Source: Micromonospora sp. NBC_01699 (GTDB lineage Bacteria; Actinomycetota; Actinomycetes; Mycobacteriales; Micromonosporaceae). Taken from it: a stretch of 64,000 nt of DNA. Under the pieces are notes generated by a model, which had not been told where the DNA came from, ran no database searches, and saw nothing but the letters and a program-made list of their open reading frames with translations. Below, one piece after another: positions 52,858 to 61,093 of the stretch. Position numbers and translations under genes: made by a program. How positions within the stretch are numbered: the stretch's first letter is position 1; each line of letters begins with the position of its first letter. The stretch spans positions 5,146,001-5,210,000 of the forward strand of contig NZ_CP109199.1 in NCBI RefSeq assembly GCF_036250065.1, given 5' to 3'.

Positions 52858-55800
52858 TCACCTGCTGTACGGCGCTAGTCCTTCGTTCCCGGCTACGACC
52901 AAGGAATCGACGAGCAACTGCCACTCGGCAAGGTGGTCGAGTTCCTCCGCCGTGCTGCGGATTTCCTTGAGCCAGTTGTTCGACAGCCACGACTGCTTGA
53001 CTGTGACACGACCGTCTTGGATACACAGGTCGGACACCCAGCGCAGGCCGCGAGTGACCTGCACCTCCACCGGCAGCTTCTGCAGGATGCCGATGAGTCC
53101 GTCGACGCATTTGGCCTCTCCGTGGGCTGCGGGTAACCAGTCGTCGATCAGCTCGACGAGGTCTTCAGCGCGAACCCAGTCGATGGGTGCCCCAATGACC
53201 TCGTTGTACAGGCCCTGCGTCCACGGAAGTGGGTCGGGCAGGAGAGCAGCGGCGGCCCAGTCCCCCCAATGGTGGTCCTGGTAGGGGTTCGGGTCGTCGA
53301 TCACGTAGCCGGTGGCGTGGCGCAGCAACGATGGCCAAACACCTCGGGCAGCCTCAGCCAGGCGTTCGTTCTCCGCGCCGGCTGCCGCAAGACCGTGAAG
53401 GAAGTTCGACATCAGTCCTGCATTTGCGCGAAAAACATCGAGGTGTCCTAGCACCGGCCCGACGTCACCGTTCTTTGCAAAGCCTTCGAGCAGGGCTCGC
53501 GCCGCGACGAGGGTATGTGTCCCTCGGTGGTCTGCTGTCCAGCCCTTCTCTTCCTGAGTGACCATGGCACGTCGCTCGACGTCGAGTAGGCTCGCGAGCA
53601 GCGTGGCTGAGTCGTCGGTGCAGCAGTGGTCCGAGGTTGCGGCTGCGCCGAGTCCGCGGATGGCTGCGTCGAGCACGGCGATGTCGATGGAATCACCGGC
53701 CAACTCCTGAAGGCGTTCGGCGACATCGCCGGCAATCTGGATGTTCGACCGCCGCTGGCTCTGCTGGTCCCATGGCCCGATCTCTGCACTACGAGCAGTC
53801 TCGACCAACCAACTCAACGCGATCCGGTGAACGCAAAGGTCACCTTGGCACGGCGCCGTCCAGACGACATCGCATCCGCGCGCCAAGTACAGCCGCGTCT
53901 CCAGGGATGCCTTGCCTCCGATCGCAAGGCCGGCCTCGGCAACATCATCGGTCGAGGCTCCCGCCGCCTCCAGGGGTGCGCTCATCGCAGATGTGATGAA
54001 GGCCGGCAGTGCCTGGGCCACCGCCCGGTCGGCGCCTAGGTCGAAGTACTGACCCTCATGGCGCTGGTCCTCGGCATCCTGAAACGACAACGCAACCCCG
54101 AGAACGAACTCGGTCACGAAGCTCGCCTCGTCGCCCAACGCACTCATGTCACCGGCCGCAGCTCGTTCGACCGCTGCACGGACGACGTGAGCCACCGCGC
54201 CAACAGGCCGGGACGGCATCAGGTTTCCATCGGACTCGAGCAACGAACGGCCGACAGCCAGGTCCGCGGCGGTCTCCTCCGACGAGGGGGGCACGTAGTC
54301 GGCATCGTGCTTGGCCGAGCCCCAGTACCGGTTCTCAAGTCCCAAAACGGTCTGCACGACCTCCTGGTACGCCCCGCGCGTCTCTTGCGCGGCCTGAACT
54401 TCAGGTGGCGGAACGACCTCGATGTAGTACCCATCGCCATGCTGCGTGATTCGGTGCCGATCGGAGTCCAGGCTTGCAGCCCAATTCTTCGTAAGCTCCT
54501 GGCTGATGCCGTGCCGGCCGCCGTTCTCGACCAGTTGCTCGGCAACCTTCTTCAACGCCTCGGCGCGCGCCTCCCCGCCGTTAGTCACCAGCCATACGGC
54601 CACCTCACGCGGTGTCCACTGGCGGCGTTCCAGGTTCGCAAGCCCTTCAGTTGTCGCACGCAGCCCCGAGAACTCACTCGTTCGGCGACTGAACTCCAGT
54701 TCCCAGACGACCGGCTCGGCGAGGAACGGGTCGAGCTCGGTGTCGACGTTCTCCACATGGCGTACCAGAAGCCCGAAGAGCATCCCCGGGACGGCCAGAT
54801 TCTCGCAGCCGTTCAGGAGTACCTCGACGACCCTTGTCGGCGACGCACCCTGGCTCAACCATTTGTCAGCGAAGCGTTCCATTGCCAGGAGCCCGCTCAT
54901 CGCCGAGTACGGACCGACCGAGGTGCCCCGATACCAACTCCACACATGACTGTCGCCAACGTACAGACGGGCGGTGCCGTCAAGATTCAGGACGGCACCT
55001 CGGTCCTCACCCTCTTTACCTGTGCCTTCGGTCTCGTCATCGGAGCCTTCGCCAGATCTGGCGACGGGCGCTGCGATGACTTCGGGCGCGTGGAGCCGCG
55101 AGAGCGTTTCAACTCGCACCCGTGCACCGCTGTTCAAAATATTGTTCAGCACCCGCACCGACGTCCGCAACGGTGCGGCCTGGAAAAGCTGCCAGAATCC
55201 ACCGAAGTAATACTGAAAGAACGGTGCTCCAATACCGGTCCAGCGGCCTTGATGCCTTCGGACGCCCTCATCGCGGTGCCAGCTGTGCTCGTCGTCGATG
55301 TAGTAAGACTCCATCAACGTCGCCAACAGCTCTGGGTCCTTCTGAGCCAAGGCCCGGGCGCTCAACGGCGAGTCGGCAGCCGGGGCCAGGAACGCCGGCG
55401 CGTCGTCTGCGAGAGCCCGAAGGCAGGCTTCGGCGGCTTCGTCGATGTCGGGCCCGAGCAGCGCTAAGGACTCGACGAACTCTTCCTTGGTGAGGTGATA
55501 GTCCAGCTCACGTCGACGTCGCCGCCCGGACATCCGGTTGGGCAGGTGGTCACCGCTGGTGTTGCGCGGAGAGAACGACTCCCAGTAGACAAGGAGGCGG
55601 CCCCGCAGCCTGATGCGCAAACCGTCTCCTGCCGGTACGTCCGCCAAGGACAGGGCCTGCAACCAATCCGCGAGCAGCTCGAACGCCGCCTTCGAGACGT
55701 TCCACGGCTCTCTCTCATCGAGAAGAATCTGCACGACGGGGGCTGAGATGACGGGGTCAACTAGCGAGTTGACCTTGTGCCTCTGCTGAACCACCCGAAC

Positions 55801-57723
55801 CACGTCACCGAGCGCCAGGCCAACGGACTCATCCGCGAACGCTGCCTTCAGGCACTCGTACGCGAACGGCGTGTCCAGAACAGCCTCGACGGGGACGTCA
55901 GCCCACCGAGGGCCATACGCCGCCACGAACGGCTTGATCTGCGAGAGTAATTGGACGAACACGCGGGCGGGTCGAACGCCTGGTGCTTTAAGCAGTCCCT
56001 TGCATGCGAGCGTGGCGGCTGACAGCGTCCACCGGGGCCCGCCAGCTGCTTCCAGCAACTCGCTCGGGCTCTGGGCGCGGACCAGAAGGATCGCGGTCGC
56101 ATACCGCCGGACTTCGTCGTGCGCGAACTCCGGCTGGTCGTGATACGGGCTGGCCGGCCCGAGCAGATGGTCCCGGCGCAACGCATCGACCGCCGTAGCG
56201 TCGACGCCGGCACTAGGTCGTCGGTCCCTAGGCAGTTGCATTGTCGACGCGGCCACCGCGAGCAACGTCTGTTCACGCGCCTCAGCCGAGCCGATGCCCG
56301 GGCGACCGTCGCCCCGAACAACCCTGCTCCACACCAACTGCAGACACTCCCACTCACCCAGTGAGCTATCCGGCTCCAGCCCGGTCCGTGCCAGCAAGTC
56401 CAACACGACGGGCCGTCGCATCAGCGAGTTCGCAGACAGGTCTCGCAGTACCGCACGCAGAAGCGGGAAGTGATCCGAGACGACCGAGACTTCCTCATCA
56501 CCCAGCGGCTTCATCGTGAAGGATGAAACGAACTTCCCGAAGCCCAGTTCCAGCTGCTCCCGCACAAAGCTGGACGCCAGCTCAGACGCGACCGCGACAA
56601 CCCCGACACCTGCGGCAGCCGCAGCAAGCACCAGGTCGCCCAACAGACGAGCGGATCGCTCCAGCGCAGCATCAGCGGCGTCGACAACCAGGACCCGGCT
56701 TGGTGCCGATAGTTCGGCGAGCACGTCCTCCATCGGCATACCTAGCGCGGTACGAAGCTCCAAGTTCGACTGCGGCAGGCCGCGGAGGTTCACCACCACT
56801 GCCTCGAACCCTGCGGGGTCCATGGCTTCAAGGTCTACGACGGCCGATAGTGTCAACGCGCTCTTACCGACGCCGGACTCACCAGATATCAGCAGAGCAG
56901 ACCCCTGAGTACCCGCTTCGAGCAAGGCCGGAGCGAGCTGCTCGCGCCGGTCGGCGAACGCGAGCTTGAGTCCACCGGACGTCTCGTCGCCAATGGTTGT
57001 CCGCACACCGGCAACGGCCAGCTTTCGATGTTCAGCGATTACGCTCCACGCGTGACGCCTTTGTGTCGCGGCCATGTCTAAGACGACCGCGTCCTCCCAC
57101 CGATTGTGAAGAACCGGCCGTGCCAGCCCGTCCACCAGCGGCAGCAGTTCCTCGACGCGCGCAACCCACACCGTGCCTGTCAGCCAGCCGTCAGCGGTGT
57201 TGTACCGGCCTGACACCACCCCGACCACCACATCATCGACCAACCGCCGCACCGGGCCGCCACTCATGCCAGGCAGGACGTCCGTCGACGTGAACCGTCC
57301 CAGCTGCACCGCGTCATCGCGGGTCGTCCCGGACTTCCACTGCCCAGCCGCCGCGAGCCACCGGTACTGCCGCGGACCGTCATCAACGTGTACCACCCCG
57401 GCCACTACTACGTCGGCTAGCAGCGGCACCACATCGGTTGCGATCATGCCGCCAACAGACCCAGGCAGCGGCACATCGGTGACCAGGACCGCCAGGTCAC
57501 TAACTGGAGCGACCCGCACCACCCGCGCATCACGGGCAGCGGTACCGCCGTCCAGCGCATCGACCGCCACTGTCGCGTCGACGTCGCCGGCCCTGAGCGC
57601 ATCGAGCACGTGCCACGCTGTCACCAGCACGCCGGGCGACACCTGGAAACAAGTACCGATCGGTACCCCACCGGCGTCGAGGACCCTGCCCAGATAGCCC
57701 GGCACACGCGAGTCGCCGCTCAC
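52858..57723 (-). CDS. Trypsin-like protease fused to a STAND NTPase and a long helical C-terminus
   Basis: This is a 1621-aa protein. Residues 1-200 form a trypsin-like domain with a complete triad: His38 in TAWHVLDAL, Asp76 in APVSDLAVL and Ser154 in PGMSGGPV. After a short linker a P-loop NTPase has Walker A LISGESGVGKSALTL near residue 282 and Walker B RVLVVDAAD. The remaining 1000 residues are helical, without repeats I can name, and probably sense a trigger. GTG 57723 overlaps the Trypco1-like gene by four bases. Trypsin-STAND proteins next to such partners are known from comparative genomics of bacterial conflict systems. The protease is likely held inactive until NTPase activation; target and trigger are unknown. 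Confidence 0.88.
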   Translation of the reverse strand: MSGDSRVPGYLGRVLDAGGVPIGTCFQVSPGVLVTAWHVLDALRAGDVDATVAVDALDGGTAARDARVVRVAPVSDLAVLVTDVPLPGSVGGMIATDVVPLLADVVVAGVVHVDDGPRQYRWLAAAGQWKSGTTRDDAVQLGRFTSTDVLPGMSGGPVRRLVDDVVVGVVSGRYNTADGWLTGTVWVARVEELLPLVDGLARPVLHNRWEDAVVLDMAATQRRHAWSVIAEHRKLAVAGVRTTIGDETSGGLKLAFADRREQLAPALLEAGTQGSALLISGESGVGKSALTLSAVVDLEAMDPAGFEAVVVNLRGLPQSNLELRTALGMPMEDVLAELSAPSRVLVVDAADAALERSARLLGDLVLAAAAAGVGVVAVASELASSFVREQLELGFGKFVSSFTMKPLGDEEVSVVSDHFPLLRAVLRDLSANSLMRRPVVLDLLARTGLEPDSSLGEWECLQLVWSRVVRGDGRPGIGSAEAREQTLLAVAASTMQLPRDRRPSAGVDATAVDALRRDHLLGPASPYHDQPEFAHDEVRRYATAILLVRAQSPSELLEAAGGPRWTLSAATLACKGLLKAPGVRPARVFVQLLSQIKPFVAAYGPRWADVPVEAVLDTPFAYECLKAAFADESVGLALGDVVRVVQQRHKVNSLVDPVISAPVVQILLDEREPWNVSKAAFELLADWLQALSLADVPAGDGLRIRLRGRLLVYWESFSPRNTSGDHLPNRMSGRRRRRELDYHLTKEEFVESLALLGPDIDEAAEACLRALADDAPAFLAPAADSPLSARALAQKDPELLATLMESYYIDDEHSWHRDEGVRRHQGRWTGIGAPFFQYYFGGFWQLFQAAPLRTSVRVLNNILNSGARVRVETLSRLHAPEVIAAPVARSGEGSDDETEGTGKEGEDRGAVLNLDGTARLYVGDSHVWSWYRGTSVGPYSAMSGLLAMERFADKWLSQGASPTRVVEVLLNGCENLAVPGMLFGLLVRHVENVDTELDPFLAEPVVWELEFSRRTSEFSGLRATTEGLANLERRQWTPREVAVWLVTNGGEARAEALKKVAEQLVENGGRHGISQELTKNWAASLDSDRHRITQHGDGYYIEVVPPPEVQAAQETRGAYQEVVQTVLGLENRYWGSAKHDADYVPPSSEETAADLAVGRSLLESDGNLMPSRPVGAVAHVVRAAVERAAAGDMSALGDEASFVTEFVLGVALSFQDAEDQRHEGQYFDLGADRAVAQALPAFITSAMSAPLEAAGASTDDVAEAGLAIGGKASLETRLYLARGCDVVWTAPCQGDLCVHRIALSWLVETARSAEIGPWDQQSQRRSNIQIAGDVAERLQELAGDSIDIAVLDAAIRGLGAAATSDHCCTDDSATLLASLLDVERRAMVTQEEKGWTADHRGTHTLVAARALLEGFAKNGDVGPVLGHLDVFRANAGLMSNFLHGLAAAGAENERLAEAARGVWPSLLRHATGYVIDDPNPYQDHHWGDWAAAALLPDPLPWTQGLYNEVIGAPIDWVRAEDLVELIDDWLPAAHGEAKCVDGLIGILQKLPVEVQVTRGLRWVSDLCIQDGRVTVKQSWLSNNWLKEIRSTAEELDHLAEWQLLVDSLVVAGNEGLAPYSR

Positions 57724-58115
57724 GACACCCCGCCCGCCTCGTCGTCGGCCTCATCGTCGTCAGCCCGGCGCGACCCGGCATCAGCGGCGCCGCGCCTCGG
57801 GTCGTATCCCACAATCACCTTCAACGCCACCTCGCCCGCACCGCTCGCAACGATGACGTCGCCCTTCGCGGTGAACTTCAGCCCGAACTCCACTTCGACC
57901 TTGTCCGGCCGGGCTCCCCTCGCGGTCAACTGCCGTACCGTCCCCGCCACCTTCGTCGACACAGCGATGATCGCATCCTGCGCCCGCTCAAACGCGTCCA
58001 TCACCTGTTGCTGCGCCCGATCCCCCATCGACGTCGGCTCTGTGCCCACCACCCGCGCCGTCTCCACCAGCACCTCGACGTCGTCTACGCGCACCACGAT
58101 CACCTGACCAGCCAT
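57720..58115 (-). CDS. Trypsin-co-occurring domain (Trypco1/CU044_2847-like) protein
   Basis: The 131-aa protein has the compact pattern of this family. A beta-rich start (VIVVRVDDVEVLVET) is followed by a helix (QQQVMDAFERAQDAIIAVS) and the hallmark strand PDKVEVEFGLKFTAKGDVIV. It ends in an acidic tail of Asp/Glu/Ala. ATG 58115 has only a weak G-rich site; the frame is open further upstream but the fold starts here. The stop overlaps the trypsin-STAND gene by four bases (GTGA). The family name comes from its repeated association with trypsin-like proteins in conflict loci, where it may be substrate, adaptor or inhibitor. Confidence 0.75.
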   Translation of the reverse strand: MAGQVIVVRVDDVEVLVETARVVGTEPTSMGDRAQQQVMDAFERAQDAIIAVSTKVAGTVRQLTARGARPDKVEVEFGLKFTAKGDVIVASGAGEVALKVIVGYDPRRGAADAGSRRADDDEADDEAGGVS

Positions 58116-58307
58116 AGACCAGCACCATGCCAGACTCGTCCCACCCCAACGAACCCGGAATTCGACAGCAATACCCGAAACCCCTAAAAGCACCCGCTCA
58201 GCCGCGCCTGGGACAACAACGCCGGATACGTGATCAACCTTCCGGCCAGATCCCAGCTCGCTGGAACGAAACACTGCGTCACCGCTACGCACCGATACGC
58301 AGTACAC

Positions 58308-58474
58308 GTTGCGATCCTCGCCCCGTCCGGGGACCGGGCGCAGCGACGCTGTTGGTCAGGTCGTACGCGGCCGTCCACGGGTTGCGATCCTCGCCCGGTC
58401 GGTCGACCGGGCGCAGCGTCGTACCCCGTAAGGCCAGACAGCAGCACACCATGCTGTTGCGATCCTCGCCCGGT
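58308..58474. CRISPR. Orphan CRISPR-like mini-array, three repeats and two spacers
   Basis: Repeats start at 58308, 58381 and 58456, giving periods of 73 and 75 bp. Each opens GTTGCGATCCTCGCCC. The first two continue through a palindromic middle to ACCGGGCGCAGCG (about 38 nt), while the third keeps only about 19 nt. The two spacers (about 35 and 37 nt) are unrelated to each other. Read on the minus strand, the repeat ends GAGGATCGCAAC, like the conserved 3' ends of many CRISPR repeats. The first repeat differs at three positions in the stem. No cas genes are in the window. It may be a decayed array or another short repeat family. Confidence 0.5.
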
Positions 58475-58519
58475 GTCGGCGTACCTGGCTCTGCACCGTA
58501 GCCCGTACGCCGACACCGG
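58470..58519. repeat. Perfect 15-bp inverted repeat overlapping the last CRISPR-like repeat
   Basis: CCGGTGTCGGCGTAC (58470-58484) and GTACGCCGACACCGG (58505-58519) are exact reverse complements around a 20-base loop. The left arm begins inside the third repeat, at the point where it stops matching the other two. It could be a terminator-like hairpin at an array end or a scar that truncated the repeat. Confidence 0.6.
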
Positions 58520-58894
58520 TGTTTGAGGGCGCGATGGGACGGGGGAAGTTGCTGGAACGCGTCAACGCCCGACCACGACCCTCGTCGCCAACTCGACCTC
58601 AGCATCGCGAGACCGGCGGCCCGCTCGAACAGGTCGAGTAGCTCATCGACCGGCATCCACAGGCACCGATCTACCGCAACATGGCCGGCGTTCGCCCGGT
58701 CCTCGCCGGCCGACTTCTCGGCAAATCGGTGAGGACCTGCACCGCGACACGGTGCCGCAGCCCCATTGGTCAGAGCGGGCAGTGTGATGTTCGTGGAGCT
58801 CGACCCCAAAGCGCTTGCGCAACTCGGTCACGAGCGCCATGACCGTCGCCGCGAGCAATTTACGGACCCGGGTGCTAGAGACTCTGAGGTAGCG

Positions 58895-61003
58895 GTGCCC
58901 AGGGATGATGTCGGGATGGGCCGACGAGGCTGGGGGTTATCTGTGTCCGCTGCTGCGGTGGCAGCTGCATCTGCGGGCACTTGGCTGGGCTGGGGGGAAG
59001 TTCTAGCTGGCGTTCGCGTGGCAGCTTCCTGGGTCTGGTTGGAGCGGATTAGCTGGGTGGCCGGGCTGCTCAGCTTGGTGGCCGGCGTGGTCTTCGGCGT
59101 GCCTGCGTTACGTCAGGGCAGGGGGAGGCGGTCTGTGGCCGTCGGGGCCGGTCTGCCGCGGCAGCCGTGGCGACTGATTCCGGTTGCTGACTGTCGTCCT
59201 GAGCAGGTTGGCGTCCACGCGGCGGGTGCTAGTTCGGAGGCGAGAGAAGATCTGACGCTTCCGGTCTACGTGGAGCGAGACCATGACGAGTCGTTGAGGG
59301 CGGGGTTGGGGCAGGCAGCGAAAGATGGGGGTTTGCTGATCGTGGTCGGCGGATCTTCGACCGGGAAATCGCGAAGCCTGTTCGAAGCGATTCACGACGT
59401 CTGTCACGACTGGCATCTACTGTTGGCGGATGATGCCAACGCGGTCCGCCAGGCGACAGATGCTGGTTTGCCTGGCCGGACCGTTGTGTGGCTGGATGAC
59501 ACTCCAACCGCTCGCTACTTGGCGCCCGGTGGTTTGACGCGCACGGATGTGATGGCGCTGATCACTAACGATCGCAGGTCGGGTCCCGTCGTGGTGGTCG
59601 ATATGTTGTGGCCAGCCCCCTATCAGCAACTAACCGCGCTGCCGCAGACTGGCGATGACCCGGATGGCCGGGCAGTTGATTCGTGGCGGGACGCTCGCGA
59701 GGTCCTTGCTCTCGCCCTCGGCCCCGTGGTCGAGGTACCGGAGCAGTTCAGTGGGGCCGAACGCGATCGGGTAGCCGAGGCGGCCAGCGTCACGGGTGAC
59801 AGTCGCCTGGCCGACGCTTTGGCAGACACCCGGTACGGTGTGACACAGCACCTGGCTGGGGCTCCGCAACTGATCAAGCATTGGGAACTCGGGGCAACCA
59901 GTCAGGCTTATGGCTGGGCATTACTCACTGCGGCGATCGACGTCCGCCGCCTGGGCGTCAGGGCTCCAATAACCGTTGAGCTGCTCACCGCAATCGCACC
60001 GACATATCTCAGTGACCTTCACGCCGCTGACGCATCCAGTACGTGGTTCGATACCGCCCTGTCATATGCCACGAGGAAGTTGCATGGTGGAGTGCGGGCG
60101 CTACATCCGATTCCTGGGCCTACGATCGGTACAGTTTCGAGCTACGAGGTTGCCGACTTCTTGCAGCAGTACGGGACTGTGCACCGCTACTATAAGGTGA
60201 TCCCCAGCGACTTCTGGACAGTACTGCCGTCCTTCGTCGGCGAACCAGAGGAATTGATAAGCTTGGCTCAGGCTGCCGAGCTTCGATGCCTGCCCAGTCA
60301 TGCCGCAATCCTCTACCGCCGAGCCTATCCCCGCAGTTCAACCGCCAGGTGGCGGCTGGCTGAACTGCTCGCTTCACAGGGTGCGACGGAAGAGCTTCAG
60401 GAGCTCACCACAGACAGTACCGTTCCCGTTGCCCGCCGCCTGCTGGCCGAACTGTTGGCCGAGCAAGGGAATGAGGACAGGCTGCGCGCCTTGGCAACTG
60501 CTGGCGACAGCCACGCCGGTTGGCAACTCGCGCTGATGCTGAACCGGGAAGGGCGAATGGAGGAAATGCGAGTGCCGGGCCTCGCCCTTCGTTGCGATCT
60601 GGCCAGTTTGCTAGAACGACCAAGAAAAGCCATGCGAGAATCTCGGGAGGTAACGGCGATGAACGCGCTTGCGGCCGAGTTGCTGTCCCGAGAAAGACAC
60701 GAGACGACTCCGTCGGATTCGGCCGCCGGTAGCAACACGGCCGAGTTCCGGAAACTGCTTCGTGGCCACAAAGTCGAGAGCGAGCTTCGGAAGATGGCAG
60801 GTGAAGGCGTAGCGCCAGCCCGGCGCCTACTGGCCGCCTTGTTAGCCGATCAGGAACGCGAGGGCGACTTGCAGGAAATGGCCGCAGCAGGGGACATGGC
60901 GGCCCGAAGAGCGCTGACTGACCTGCTAGCCAGTCAAGATCGCGAAGACGAGTTGCGGCAGCTAGCAGCCTCTGACGACCACCTTGTCCCCCGAGCTGAC
61001 TAA
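58895..61003 (+). CDS. Membrane-anchored P-loop NTPase with helical-repeat C-terminus
   Basis: This is a protein of about 702 aa. The N-terminal 75 residues contain two hydrophobic segments (SVSAAAVAAASAGTWLG, and WVAGLLSLVAGVVFGVPAL), so it is probably membrane-attached. The NTPase has Walker A LIVVGGSSTGKSRSLFEAI and Walker B RTVVWLDD. The C-terminal 200 residues hold short helical repeats (ARRLLAELLAEQGNEDRLRALA, seen several times) of a Sel1/HEAT-like kind. GTG 58895 is chosen because GAGG lies six bases upstream; TTG 58766, ATG 58787 and ATG 58916 are alternatives. Location beside STAND and NLR genes suggests a conflict-related role, but no effector domain is visible. Confidence 0.78.
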   Translation: MPRDDVGMGRRGWGLSVSAAAVAAASAGTWLGWGEVLAGVRVAASWVWLERISWVAGLLSLVAGVVFGVPALRQGRGRRSVAVGAGLPRQPWRLIPVADCRPEQVGVHAAGASSEAREDLTLPVYVERDHDESLRAGLGQAAKDGGLLIVVGGSSTGKSRSLFEAIHDVCHDWHLLLADDANAVRQATDAGLPGRTVVWLDDTPTARYLAPGGLTRTDVMALITNDRRSGPVVVVDMLWPAPYQQLTALPQTGDDPDGRAVDSWRDAREVLALALGPVVEVPEQFSGAERDRVAEAASVTGDSRLADALADTRYGVTQHLAGAPQLIKHWELGATSQAYGWALLTAAIDVRRLGVRAPITVELLTAIAPTYLSDLHAADASSTWFDTALSYATRKLHGGVRALHPIPGPTIGTVSSYEVADFLQQYGTVHRYYKVIPSDFWTVLPSFVGEPEELISLAQAAELRCLPSHAAILYRRAYPRSSTARWRLAELLASQGATEELQELTTDSTVPVARRLLAELLAEQGNEDRLRALATAGDSHAGWQLALMLNREGRMEEMRVPGLALRCDLASLLERPRKAMRESREVTAMNALAAELLSRERHETTPSDSAAGSNTAEFRKLLRGHKVESELRKMAGEGVAPARRLLAALLADQEREGDLQEMAAAGDMAARRALTDLLASQDREDELRQLAASDDHLVPRAD

Positions 61004-61093
61004 CCCACCTGCCAGGCGCGCACGCCGGCAACGATCCACGGGAACAGGCCGTGAGCAGTGATACGTGGTGGTGCCGCTGATGGTGGCCCAGCG

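Noticed and set aside
58116-58307. Extension of the Trypco1-like gene to an earlier start
   Set aside because: The upstream residues do not belong to the fold and no binding site supports an earlier start.
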